NCBI GenBank assembly: GCA_018241665.1
Contig: JAFEDK010000037.1
Location: 1-39,411, forward strand
Direction: 5' to 3'
Length of the DNA: 39,411 nt
Origin: Pseudomonadota bacterium
GTDB lineage: Bacteria; Pseudomonadota; Gammaproteobacteria; Burkholderiales; Rhodocyclaceae
Shown one piece after another: positions 26,378 through 33,762 of this stretch. Numbering within the stretch: the stretch's first letter is position 1; each line of letters opens with the position of its first letter. A model generated the notes under the pieces. It was not told where the DNA came from. It was given only the letters and a program-made list of their open reading frames with translations, and made no database searches. Both the position numbers and the translations under genes were made by a program.

Positions 26378-26397
26378 TTAGTGGCAAATTAGTGGCA
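26378..26397 (+). repeat. Paired 9-bp repeats at 11-bp spacing right of att, putative integrase arm sites
   Basis: TTAGTGGCA occurs at 26378-26386 and 26389-26397, start to start 11 bp. The left side of the core has a tandem 11-bp repeat whose reverse complement contains TTGGCACAG. Both sets share a TGGCA core with one-helical-turn spacing. They point in opposite senses around the tRNA fragment, as expected for P and P' arms. Confidence 0.45.
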
Positions 26398-26480
26398 GGC
26401 AGTGTCTCTGCGCGCCGCGTGTGCGCAGGATGACTAAACAGTGTCCATAGACCTTGCTCCTCATCATTGGAGCAATGCCC

Positions 26481-28085
26481 ATGGCATCCATCGAAAACCG
26501 GTCCCGGTTCGTTGTCACCATTCAGAATCGCGAAGACCTGACCACGACTTTCGCCTGCAACCGCGAAGCCGCACTGAAGTCCCACATCGCCCAGCTCAAG
26601 GCGGCCGGCTTGAAGCCCAAGCTCACGCGTACAAACGACTACTACGCCATTCGCATCCGCGAGGCGGGCCAGCGCATCCAGTGCCTCTACGCCACCAGCG
26701 AACAAGAGGCCATCAACATCAAGCAGCGCGTTGAGCTGGAACGCCGTAACGGCCTGTTTATCGACTACGCCAAGGGCCGCAGCGTTACGCTGGCCGACCT
26801 GATGGCGCGCTACCTGCGCGAGGAGTCGCCTCGCCACAAGGGCTTCGAAGTCGAGGGCTACATCATCAATGCGATGCTAGCCGATGCAGGGCTTCCCCGC
26901 GCGGACATCGAGCAGGCCTACCGTGAGCACAGGAACCCTCACCCATCTCACGAGGGCAAGGTGTTTCGGAAGCCCTCGGGCAAGACCGTGCGCCAGGCTG
27001 CACCAGCCACCTGCTTCATCCGCAAGCCCTTCGCCGACATCGTGCCAGACGACTTCAGCGACTACGTTGACGACCGCTGCCAGTTCGTCGAAGCTGCCAC
27101 CGTCAATCGGGAAATCGATGTGCTCTCCGCCGTTTGCCACATCGCCATCGACACTTGGCGCATCCCCGTCGCCAAGAACCCCATGGATGGTGTGCGCCGG
27201 CCCAAGTTCTTCAACGAGCGCGACCGGCGCTTGGCAGACGGCGAGGAAGCCCGGCTGCTGGCTGCGGCATACGATGAAGACGCCCTGCGCTCCATCGAGC
27301 GCCGGCTTGAAGAGCTCATGCCGACCGAGCGTGCAAGCTCCCAGGAGGCTGTGACCCTCTACAAGCGAAAGACCATCGTCAAGGCCGCCCGTGCCCAGTA
27401 CCTGAGCGAGGCCGAGGCTACCTACTCGCATGCGCCGTGGATGGAGACGTTCATTCAGTTTCAGCTGATGACCGGTGCACGCCGAAGCGAAACGATGTCA
27501 CTGACCTGGGCGAACATCGACCTGGCCAATCAGACCGCGTTCATTCCGGAGTCCAAGAACGGACGCCCCCGCAAGTTGCCGCTGCGCACCGATGTCGTTA
27601 CCCTTCTGGAGTCCCTGCCACGCAGCGGCGAACAAGTTTTCCCGATGAGCGTGGACGCCTTGCGCAAGGCCTGGGCGCGTATCTGCGAAGCAGCCGGCCT
27701 GGTGGGTCGGGATGAGCTGCACATCCACGACCTCCGCCACGAGGCGATTTCGCGCGTTGCCGATGCTGGCGGCCGACTGCCCGGCGGGTTCTCGCTGGTG
27801 GACTTGCAAGCCTTCAGCGGCCACCGCGACACCCGAATGCTGCTGCGCTACACGCACCTGTGCACTCCGGCACTGGCCAAGCGACTGGATGCGGCCTTCG
27901 CCAGCGAGACTCAGACTGTGATTCACCGAGGACGCCGACGCCTCAAAAAGGGCGCAAGCCTCTCCATGGCCGAGTTGACTTCCGGTTCTTCCAGCACGCC
28001 CCCTTTGAAGGTCACCAGCCACCATGCCCGCGCGGCCGAACGGCCGAGCAACATCATCCCGTTGAGGCCTCGAAAGGTCGCCTGA
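26481..28085 (+). CDS. Tyrosine recombinase (site-specific integrase)
   Basis: 534 residues. Of two nearby ATGs, 26481 is best placed, 8 nt after GGAG. An N-terminal arm-binding-like segment (about 1-110) and a core-binding domain come first. The catalytic domain follows: LMTGARRSETMSLTW (first Arg, about 330), HDLRHEA (His-x-x-Arg, about 415), and SGHRDTRMLLRYTHL (His and the nucleophile Tyr, about 446-460). It sits 170 bp from a tRNA-Pro half-gene and reads away from it, the usual place for the integrase of the element extending rightward. A Lys/Ser-rich tail follows the catalytic Tyr. Integration into tRNA-Pro is the likely specificity (inference from position). Confidence 0.94.
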   Translation: MASIENRSRFVVTIQNREDLTTTFACNREAALKSHIAQLKAAGLKPKLTRTNDYYAIRIREAGQRIQCLYATSEQEAINIKQRVELERRNGLFIDYAKGRSVTLADLMARYLREESPRHKGFEVEGYIINAMLADAGLPRADIEQAYREHRNPHPSHEGKVFRKPSGKTVRQAAPATCFIRKPFADIVPDDFSDYVDDRCQFVEAATVNREIDVLSAVCHIAIDTWRIPVAKNPMDGVRRPKFFNERDRRLADGEEARLLAAAYDEDALRSIERRLEELMPTERASSQEAVTLYKRKTIVKAARAQYLSEAEATYSHAPWMETFIQFQLMTGARRSETMSLTWANIDLANQTAFIPESKNGRPRKLPLRTDVVTLLESLPRSGEQVFPMSVDALRKAWARICEAAGLVGRDELHIHDLRHEAISRVADAGGRLPGGFSLVDLQAFSGHRDTRMLLRYTHLCTPALAKRLDAAFASETQTVIHRGRRRLKKGASLSMAELTSGSSSTPPLKVTSHHARAAERPSNIIPLRPRKVA

Positions 28086-28143
28086 GGCGAGAGGCCCAGG
28101 CAGCGGAACAGCGTTGGCACGACCAACGCCACCGGTTACGAAC

Positions 28144-28170
28144 GAGCGGCGCTCCTGGCGGGCGCCGCTC
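28144..28170. terminator. Hairpin between the convergent integrase and ArdC genes
   Basis: GAGCGGCGC (28144-28152) pairs perfectly with GCGCCGCTC (28162-28170) over a 9-nt loop, then GCGCTTTC. It lies in the 91-bp gap between two convergent genes and may serve as a terminator in both directions. Confidence 0.5.
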
Positions 28171-28176
28171 GCGCTT

Positions 28177-29082
28177 TCAAGCTTCCACTGCCTGACTCAT
28201 GTCTTGGAGTTGATAGAGGTAGTCAGCCGCCCGCTGCGCCTGAGCGGCGGCCGTGAACACCGCGCGCTTGTCCGCTTTCAGCACGGCCAGCCACTCAGCC
28301 AAGTAGGCTGCATGGTCGTCCCTTGGCTCCGCGCTGACGTTCAGCCCGGCGCACACGAATGCCGCGCCCAGCTCGGCGACTAGCTCTTCCATCGCATACG
28401 CCTGGTCGCCGAAACGCCGACCGAACTGGCGCGCGAGGCGGTCGGGGTGTCCCGTCCAGTGCACCAGCTCATGCGTGACGGTGCCGAGATAGCCCGCCAC
28501 GTCGCGGAACTGGCGTACATGCGGCACCTGCACCACGTCGGGACCGGGTGCATAGAAGGCCCGGTCGCCGCCATGATGCACGGTCGCCCCGGTCCTCGCG
28601 ATGAACGCTTGCCCGGCTTCATCGACCTTCGGCACCTCAACCGGATGCGATGCGTCCGGCAACGGCAGGCCATCGACCTGCTCGATGTTGAAAACCGTAT
28701 AGCTGCGCAGATAGGAGCGCGCTCGGCGTTCCAGCGTGTCGTCTTCGCCTTCTTCGCTCATGCCGGTGGCGGGCGTGAACTGCCCGGCATACACCACCGT
28801 CGTGCCCCTCTCGCCCTTGCGCACCTGGCCGCCCTCGGCCTGCACCTGCTTGAAGGTCATCCACGTCTGCGCGGAATAGCCGCGTTCCTGCGCTGCGGCC
28901 CACAACAGCAGCACGTTCACGCCCCGGTAAGCCTCGCCGGTGTGGCGTCGCGGCAGCATGCCGGCGGCGGTTTGGCTGCGGGCCCACGGGCGTGACCACG
29001 GGCGAACGCCGCGCTCGATGGCTTCGACGATGCGCTGGGTGACTTCGGCGTAGAGGTCGCGGGGCTGCTTGCTGGCTTCCAT
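28177..29082 (-). CDS. ArdC-like antirestriction protein (ssDNA-binding domain plus zincin-like domain)
   Basis: 301 residues from the ATG at 29082, which has AAGGAG 4 nt upstream on the minus strand. The N-terminal half is ArdC-N-like: YAEVTQRIVEAIERGVRPW, the GEAYRGVNVLLLW segment and WMTFKQVQAEGGQVRKGE. The C-terminal half is a zinc metallopeptidase-like domain with VTHELVHWTGH (HELVH, residues 204-208) and a downstream Glu in MEELVAELGAAF. ArdC proteins are carried by plasmids and integrative elements, bind ssDNA and protect incoming element DNA from host restriction. Here it would help transfer of this element, next to the integrase. Confidence 0.88.
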   Translation of the reverse strand: MEASKQPRDLYAEVTQRIVEAIERGVRPWSRPWARSQTAAGMLPRRHTGEAYRGVNVLLLWAAAQERGYSAQTWMTFKQVQAEGGQVRKGERGTTVVYAGQFTPATGMSEEGEDDTLERRARSYLRSYTVFNIEQVDGLPLPDASHPVEVPKVDEAGQAFIARTGATVHHGGDRAFYAPGPDVVQVPHVRQFRDVAGYLGTVTHELVHWTGHPDRLARQFGRRFGDQAYAMEELVAELGAAFVCAGLNVSAEPRDDHAAYLAEWLAVLKADKRAVFTAAAQAQRAADYLYQLQDMSQAVEA

Positions 29083-29305
29083 GTGTTCTCCTTTAGGGCT
29101 GGGGATGCGGATGGCACCCCGTGCCCGTCGGCGAGACCGGGGTAGCAAAGCGCCACTGCGGAAGGCCGGTCAGGGGCACGCACCCCGTCTGCACGGACGG
29201 CAAGGGAAGGAAGATGGGGAAGGACCGGCCGAAGGGCCGTGCCGGCAGGCACGGCGCACAGTTGCGCGGCGCGAGGGGTAGACCCCTTAGCCAGGGATGG
29301 AGAAA

Positions 29306-29359
29306 ATTTCGCCAATGGCGAAATAAATATTGATTTCTGCGAAGTTCATCGGCTAAACT
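29306..29359 (+). promoter_or_regulatory. Putative retron promoter with a palindromic operator
   Basis: A perfect palindrome, ATTTCGCC and GGCGAAAT around AAT, lies at 29306-29324, in the one A+T-rich patch of the gap. It is followed by TTGATT (29330-29335) and, 18 bp later, TAAACT (29354-29359). These make a reasonable -35/-10 pair with a start near 29366. A partial copy of the palindrome (TTCTGCGAA) falls between the boxes. The XRE gene downstream is the obvious candidate repressor. The 29083-29300 stretch upstream holds only the ArdC promoter side and GC-rich non-coding DNA. Confidence 0.6.
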
Positions 29360-29365
29360 CCACCC

Positions 29366-29582
29366 CGAGGCTGACAGAGATAACTGTCGACTGTTGGGGT
29401 GCTTCGGCACCCTGTGGGGCCGCAAGGCTCTAACCACTCGCAAGCCCACGCCGCACGGTGCCGGTCCTCCGGTGCGCGGTACGGTCGGGGCCAGTGCGAG
29501 CCTGCCCGGGCGACCCCGGGCAGGCATCTGGAAGTGAAGGGGGTCAACTCGCCGCTTTGCTCTGTTCGGTTGCGGGCGACAG
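29366..29582 (+). ncRNA. Putative retron msr-msd non-coding RNA
   Basis: This gene-free stretch is densely folded. Hairpin 1: GGGTGC-TTCG-GCACCC (29397-29412). Hairpin 2: GGGCC-GCAA-GGCTC (29417-29430). A long imperfect stem is closed by CTCGCA (29437-29442) and TGCGAG (29495-29500), with GCCC/GGGC pairing inside. A perfect 11-bp stem with loop CGAC lies at 29500-29525. The ends can pair as a1/a2: CTGTCGACTGT (29384-29394) with GCGGGCGACAG (29572-29582), one mismatch and two G-U pairs. Short msr hairpins, a long msd stem and a closing a1/a2 helix upstream of a retron-type reverse transcriptase are the known retron layout. Exact msr/msd limits and the branching G cannot be fixed by eye. Confidence 0.6.
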
Positions 29583-29635
29583 CCACGGCGCACACATCGG
29601 GTGTGGGTTGTTTGGTGCAGCCGAAAGGAACCGTC

Positions 29636-29788
29636 ATGACTGACGTTCTGAAGCCTCCTCAGCGGCGGGCGACGAAGAAGCAACGCAAGAAGTCCTGGTG
29701 GGTGCGTCCTGAGACGTTCCGCCTGGCCACCTCGGTGGTCCGGCTTGTCTCGATGGTCGCCAAGCTGATTGACTTCCTGCTTCGGTGA
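29636..29788 (+). CDS. 50-residue basic peptide with a C-terminal amphipathic/hydrophobic helix, putative retron effector
   Basis: ATG 29636 with a strong AAAGGAA 5 nt upstream. The first half is highly basic (QRRATKKQRKK, then SWW). Residues about 28-50 form a hydrophobic helix with regularly placed Arg/Lys (TSVVRLVSMVAKLIDFLLR), like small membrane-acting toxins. It lies 53 nt after the putative msr-msd RNA and 37 nt before the XRE gene, in the same direction as both and the RT, so it is probably part of the same transcript. Retrons are tripartite (RT, ncRNA, effector toxin) and some types use small membrane proteins. That this peptide is the effector is inference. I do not recognise a named family. 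Confidence 0.65.
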   Translation: MTDVLKPPQRRATKKQRKKSWWVRPETFRLATSVVRLVSMVAKLIDFLLR

Positions 29789-29825
29789 TTCGTCACCCCT
29801 TTATTTCAAATTCGATAGGCATGCC

Positions 29826-30134
29826 ATGTTGAATCGCGCCCTAAAGCTGCTTCGGACCTACCACCAGTACACCCAGGTGGAACTGGCCAAGCGCCTGGGG
29901 ATTTCCAACTCGTATCTGAGCGAGTTGGAGAAGGGCGACAAGACGCCCGGGCTCGACCTGCTGGAACGATACTCGGAGGTCTTCAAGATGCCCGTGTCCT
30001 CCATCCTCTTGTTCTCGGAGTCCATCCACGAGGACCGAAAGCCTGGGGCGAAGCTGCGGGTGGCGGCAGCGGACAAGATACTGCGGCTGCTTGAGTGGCT
30101 TCAGGAACGCGATGCCGTCGAGCGCGCCGCGTAA
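29826..30134 (+). CDS. XRE-family helix-turn-helix protein of the retron cassette
   Basis: 102 residues from ATG 29826; the frame is open to 29769, but this ATG has AGGC about 6 nt upstream and begins at the HTH domain. The XRE fold covers residues 1-65: LKLLRTYHQYTQVELAKRLGISNSYLSELEKGDKTPGLDLLERYSEVF. The C-terminal helix ends LLEWLQERDAVERAA. It overlaps the RT start by 23 bp, so RT translation is probably coupled. HTH proteins accompany RTs in some classified retron types. It may repress the palindromic promoter at 29306 or act as antitoxin to the 50-residue peptide (inference). Confidence 0.88.
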   Translation: MLNRALKLLRTYHQYTQVELAKRLGISNSYLSELEKGDKTPGLDLLERYSEVFKMPVSSILLFSESIHEDRKPGAKLRVAAADKILRLLEWLQERDAVERAA

Positions 30135-30993
30135 GGCCTACGCGCTGAATCAATCGCCGCTCTTCCGCATGCGCGGCAAGGGCCAGTTTGAGAATGTCAT
30201 CGGCGTCAAGTGGGAGTCGGTTCCCGACCTTCTCGCTGCCGAGTCCTTCCGGGTCTGGAAAGGACCTAAGGACCGAGAAATTCAGGCGCCCATCCATTGG
30301 ATGGCGGCTGTGCACAAGGTCATCGCCGACTTGCTCGCGCGCATAGAGGTCCCTGACTACGTGTTCTCGCAGAAGGGTCGGTCGTACGCGGACAACGCGC
30401 GACAGCACCTCGGCAAACACCCGGTCATCAAGACGGACATCAGCAAGTTCTATCCGAGCGTGACCCGGGCCATGGTGTTCCGGATGTTCATGCGCGACTT
30501 CGAGTGCGCTGCCGATGTCGCAGACCGACTGGCCGACATCTGCTGCTACAGGCAACAGCACCTGCCTACCGGTAGCCCGCTGAGCGGACGGGTGGCTTTC
30601 TTCGCCGCGAGGGGGCTGTTCGAGGACATCTCGAAGCTCGCAGGCGCGTCGGGCTGCAAGTTGACCCTCTATGTGGACGACATTGCCCTTTCGGGTCGGA
30701 ACGCGACCAAGCGCCTGCTAGGTGAAGTGCGCATGCTGATTGCTCGCCATGGATTGAAGTCCAAGGGCAAGAAGTCAGCCACCTTCGCCGCTGGAGCGCC
30801 AAAGAGCGTCACAGGCGCGGTCATCGTCGGCGATGAGCTGCGGCTGCCAAACGAACGACATCGAAAGCTGCATGAAACTCGTTCCGCATACGCCGCTGCA
30901 GAAGGTGAGGAGCGCACAAAGCTTGGTCGACAACTCCGTGGTCGGCAACAGGAAGCCGCGCAGATTCTTCGCGCGCCACCACCTGCAACCTGA
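30112..30993 (+). CDS. Retron-type reverse transcriptase
   Basis: 293 residues from ATG 30112, with AGGAA 4-5 nt upstream. RT motifs in order: SYADNARQHLGKH with the retron NAxxH signature at residues 95-99, IKTDISKFYPSV (catalytic Asp109), LPTGSPLSGRV (151-161), LYVDDIALSG (catalytic YVDD 187-190), LKSKGKKSATF (215-225), and SVTGAVIV with the retron VTG signature at 233-235. A basic thumb follows. Both retron-specific signatures are present, no maturase or integrase domain is attached, and the length is normal for retrons. It would make msDNA from the structured RNA upstream, whose correct formation is sensed to keep the effector silent. YVDD replaces the more usual YADD. Confidence 0.92.
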   Translation: MPSSAPRKAYALNQSPLFRMRGKGQFENVIGVKWESVPDLLAAESFRVWKGPKDREIQAPIHWMAAVHKVIADLLARIEVPDYVFSQKGRSYADNARQHLGKHPVIKTDISKFYPSVTRAMVFRMFMRDFECAADVADRLADICCYRQQHLPTGSPLSGRVAFFAARGLFEDISKLAGASGCKLTLYVDDIALSGRNATKRLLGEVRMLIARHGLKSKGKKSATFAAGAPKSVTGAVIVGDELRLPNERHRKLHETRSAYAAAEGEERTKLGRQLRGRQQEAAQILRAPPPAT

Positions 30994-31016
30994 GGAGGGC
31001 TGCTGGTCGAAAACAA

Positions 31017-31040
31017 GAAGGGCGCCAAGCGGCGCCCTTC
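31017..31040. terminator. Bidirectional terminator between the RT and the replication-relaxation gene
   Basis: GAAGGGCGCC (31017-31026) pairs perfectly with GGCGCCCTTC (31031-31040) over loop AAGC. On the minus strand it is followed by TTGTTTTCG, a fair U-tract for the leftward gene ending at 31178. Rightward it closes the retron cassette 23 nt after the RT stop. Confidence 0.7.
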
Positions 31041-31177
31041 CTCCCCTTGCGGAGCTGCACAGGAATTTTCCGAACGAGGTGTGAACTCGAACGGGCGCGC
31101 GGGTACGCGCCTAATCAAGCATGCCCGGTGGCCTGAGTCATTATGGAGAACGGGCCTGCAAGGTATAGCAGCCGGTT

Positions 31178-32074
31178 TTATATGCCGCGCTGCCGCAACT
31201 CGTGTAACGTCGTCACGCTGGAACCGACCCAGACCAACGGCTCGCGCAACTCGACCGCAACCAGCTTGACGCGCTGTTCCAGCGTTACGCGTTCGGACGC
31301 GGGACGTGCGCCCCACAACGAGTTCGCGGCCAACAGCAGCCGCCTGGCATGATTCAGGTCGCGGTCGAAGACGAACACCAAGCCAGCCACCGTGAATGGC
31401 GCGTCGCCGGGCAGTCGCGTGCCGACGAACTCGACGGCCCGCAGACACTTTTCAATCTCGGCCCTCGCCTTAGGCGCGGCCTCCTGCTCCACCAGCTCGA
31501 CGCCGACCGTGCCGTCGGGCCGGCGCTGCCAGACCAGACCGTCCGGCAGCTTGCGCATGGCCCGCGCCAATGCGTCGATGTTGAACGGCAGGTCGCGCCG
31601 CAGGATGCGGTATTCGCCGGCCACATGCGCCCCGGTCAACTGCCGCTCGATGAGGTAACGGGTCGCCATCGTGCGATGGAAGAACGTTGGCCCGCCGACG
31701 CTGGACAGGTCAAGCGTGTGCTGTGCAGTAACACCCCGCAGTTCCAGCCACGCGGCCCCGGCACGGGTCACGCATAGGCTGGTCGATGCCAGTGCGTTAC
31801 GGCGTTCCAGCAGCAGCCCCTGTTCCACGAGCCGCCGGATAGTTCGGCGCGCAACCTGCTCGCCATAGCGTGCCGTTGGCCATACCGACCGCGCAAGCTC
31901 GACGATGCGCAGATGTCCGTACTGCGCAATGGCCTTCATGCAGCGCAGTTCGTTGCTGCGGGCCACGTCTCGCCCGCACCGCTGCGCCTTCACTCGCGGT
32001 GGCTTTGTTGTGGTCGATGGAGTCGGCGACTGCTTGGTCAGCAAGCCGGTCATCTCAGTGTTGGTCAATCGCAT
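31178..32074 (-). CDS. Replication-relaxation-like protein of the integrative element
   Basis: 298 residues from the ATG at 32074 (MRLTNTEMTGLL); the frame extends 48 bases upstream but without a better start. The first 120 residues carry a winged-helix section (MKAIAQYGHLRIVELARSVW, then a wing ending EQGLLLERRN), and the rest is mixed alpha/beta with ELVEQEAAPKARAEIEK and GLVFVFDRDLNHARRLL. This resembles the replication-relaxation family found on plasmids and integrative elements; the assignment is by general character. It is divergent from the alpA-like gene, with a GC-rich control region at 32075-32274. Confidence 0.55.
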   Translation of the reverse strand: MRLTNTEMTGLLTKQSPTPSTTTKPPRVKAQRCGRDVARSNELRCMKAIAQYGHLRIVELARSVWPTARYGEQVARRTIRRLVEQGLLLERRNALASTSLCVTRAGAAWLELRGVTAQHTLDLSSVGGPTFFHRTMATRYLIERQLTGAHVAGEYRILRRDLPFNIDALARAMRKLPDGLVWQRRPDGTVGVELVEQEAAPKARAEIEKCLRAVEFVGTRLPGDAPFTVAGLVFVFDRDLNHARRLLLAANSLWGARPASERVTLEQRVKLVAVELREPLVWVGSSVTTLHELRQRGI

Positions 32075-32274
32075 CTGGGTATCTCTCTGACATATGGATA
32101 CCCCCGTGTAGCGACGGCCCATCTCCTGCGACCGTCTCTAGGGCGGCAGGCATGGGGCGACGGTGTTCGCGCAGTTGCGCGAAGGCTAAACCACAGTCGC
32201 TGAACGTCATCGAGCGCACGGCACGCCTGCGCGCTCCGCTGCGGCAAGCGCCGTCCACCTGACCGTTCATCATC

Positions 32275-32478
32275 ATGGAAAACTTCATCAACAAGACCGC
32301 CCTGGCCGACATGCTGGGCATCTCCATCCGCACGCTGGAACTGTGGGTCGCCCGTCGCGGCTTTCCTGCGCCGCGCCACGTCAGCGGCAGCCGCCTCGCG
32401 TTCTTTCGCGTGTCCGAGGTCGAAGACTGGCTGGAACGCGAGTTGGCAAGCGACTTGGGCACCGGGGGTGCGCAGTGA
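32275..32478 (+). CDS. AlpA-family MerR-like helix-turn-helix regulator
   Basis: 67 residues from ATG 32275. ALADMLGISIRTLELWVARRGFPAPRHVSGSRLAFFRVSEVEDWLERE is a typical winged HTH of the AlpA/excisionase type, with the RxxFPxP-x-GxRxxF pattern. Such proteins activate excision or replication genes of integrative elements. Its stop overlaps the GTG start of the next gene (GTGA), forming a two-gene operon. Confidence 0.88.
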   Translation: MENFINKTALADMLGISIRTLELWVARRGFPAPRHVSGSRLAFFRVSEVEDWLERELASDLGTGGAQ

Positions 32479-32900
32479 AGCGCCCGCGCAACCGCGTCAC
32501 CAGCACCGATAACGACCGCTGGTTCGAGCGTTACGGCAAGGCCGGCTACTTCTGCCTGCCGCGCGCGCTGCTGTTCAACGTCGTGGACTACATCGACAAC
32601 GCGACGCTGTACGTCTACATCGCGTTGGCGTCGTGCCACTACGAAGGCAACACCACCTATGCCGGCCCCTACGTCGCCAAGCTCACCGGCAAGGACGAAC
32701 GCGGCGTGCGCCAGCATCTGGCTGACCTTGAAACGCTGGGCCTCATCCGACGCGAGCCGTTCGGGCAGGGTTTCCGCATCTTGTTCGAGTGCCCCGACCG
32801 CGACCGCATCAAGCAGGGCGCCGAGGCGATAGACGCGCGCAAGCAGGCCCGACAACAGCGGCGACGCGCCGCACAGTCGGCGCCGACCGGCGAGGATTGA
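32475..32900 (+). CDS. Winged-helix replication-type protein of the element
   Basis: 141 residues from GTG 32475, in GTGA overlap with the alpA-like gene; the frame runs further upstream but inside that gene. The core (about 20-105) is a winged helix of the replication-initiator kind: FCLPRALLFNVVDYIDNATLYVYIALAS, GPYVAKLTGKDERGVRQHLADLETLGLIRREPFGQGFRILF. A basic Gln/Arg-rich tail follows. It probably binds the element's origin or promoters. It is commonly found next to AlpA-type regulators (from memory), so its job is likely element maintenance or induction. Confidence 0.7.
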   Translation: MKRPRNRVTSTDNDRWFERYGKAGYFCLPRALLFNVVDYIDNATLYVYIALASCHYEGNTTYAGPYVAKLTGKDERGVRQHLADLETLGLIRREPFGQGFRILFECPDRDRIKQGAEAIDARKQARQQRRRAAQSAPTGED

Positions 32901-32931
32901 CCAAGGGCGGCGCAAGCCGCCCTTGTCGCAT

Positions 32932-33372
32932 TCACCAGTTCGAGCCGCCGATGCTCGACGAGCCCATGTCGGTGCTGGAAATACCGCCCATGTCGCTGAA
33001 GGACGAACCGCTGTCGCCGTAAACCTTGCCCATCACGTCAACCGTGCCGCCATCCGTCATCGGCGTGCCATCGACGTTGACCATGGGGCCTACAACGGCG
33101 GCGCCAAGAGCCGCCGAGGCGCCGACGTCGCGACTCAGGAAGCTGCGCCCTCGCCCACCGGGCGCCGTCCCCGTGTTGCGCAACCGGCCCGTGGCTGCGT
33201 AAAAGATGCCTAGCAGGAGCCCGACGCCCATCATCAGCCAGGAGGCGCGCAACGGCCAGACATAGAACGGCTTGCCCCACAGCATGTGCTCCGGTGCCTT
33301 GTCGAGGCCGTAGTAGCAAAGCAGCAAGCCATAAATGATGAGCGCCAACCAACTGAAGACGCCATGAGTCAT
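32932..33372 (-). CDS. Small two-helix membrane protein with Gly/Ser-rich tail
   Basis: 146 residues from the ATG at 33372, with GAGGA about 10 nt upstream on the minus strand. Two membrane helices are clear: VFSWLALIIYGLLLCYYGL (about 5-23) and SWLMMGVGLLLGIFYAA (about 44-60). The C-terminal half is soluble and low-complexity, with repeated DMG, SST and GGS motifs up to the end. No family recognised; similar small proteins occur in the backbone of integrative elements. It converges with the winged-helix gene, with 31 bp between them. Confidence 0.65.
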   Translation of the reverse strand: MTHGVFSWLALIIYGLLLCYYGLDKAPEHMLWGKPFYVWPLRASWLMMGVGLLLGIFYAATGRLRNTGTAPGGRGRSFLSRDVGASAALGAAVVGPMVNVDGTPMTDGGTVDVMGKVYGDSGSSFSDMGGISSTDMGSSSIGGSNW

Positions 33373-33762
33373 GGGGGAGAGTCCTCGCGAATGAGCCGAT
33401 ATATGACGTCTCGCTGATATCGTCTCATAGTTCGACCACTTGACCCCTGCGGCACCACCAGACCAGACAGCGCACACCCTCGTCCGACGCGGCTGCACTC
33501 TCCTTCCATGCCCCAACGGGCGGGCATCGCCCGCCCTCACGTCACCCGCCCGCCAGACGGTCTTCCGATAGCTCAGACGCCATGCGGGTGACTGCCACCC
33601 GCCGGGTGGCTTCTTGTTCTTCAATGGTTCTGAAAGGTTTTTGCAGCCGCGTCTTCTTTGGAAAGGACTGGTTATTCGTGGGTGGCCGTCACGCGGTAAC
33701 GGTCGCCGGGTGCTGGTCGCCCGGCCACCGTTTCACCGTTACCGCGTTTCGATGCTCACCCC
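33373..33762. other. Gene-free gap before the restriction operon, with one terminator-like hairpin
   Basis: About 390 bases. GCCACCC (33594-33600) and GGGTGGC (33604-33610) form a perfect 7-bp stem over GCC, followed on the plus strand by TTCTTGTTCTT. The T-run suits rightward transcription, although no rightward gene is evident. Short plus-strand frames here are unconvincing. Confidence 0.4.

Noticed and set aside
29500-29525. Simple rho-independent terminator of an upstream transcript
   Set aside because: The 11-bp stem is perfect but has no following T-run and sits within a cluster of hairpins ahead of a retron RT, so a part of the ncRNA is the better reading.
30112-30993. Group II intron or DGR reverse transcriptase
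   Set aside because: No maturase or endonuclease domain, no intron ends or variable-repeat pair noticed, and the NAxxH and VTG signatures point to a retron.
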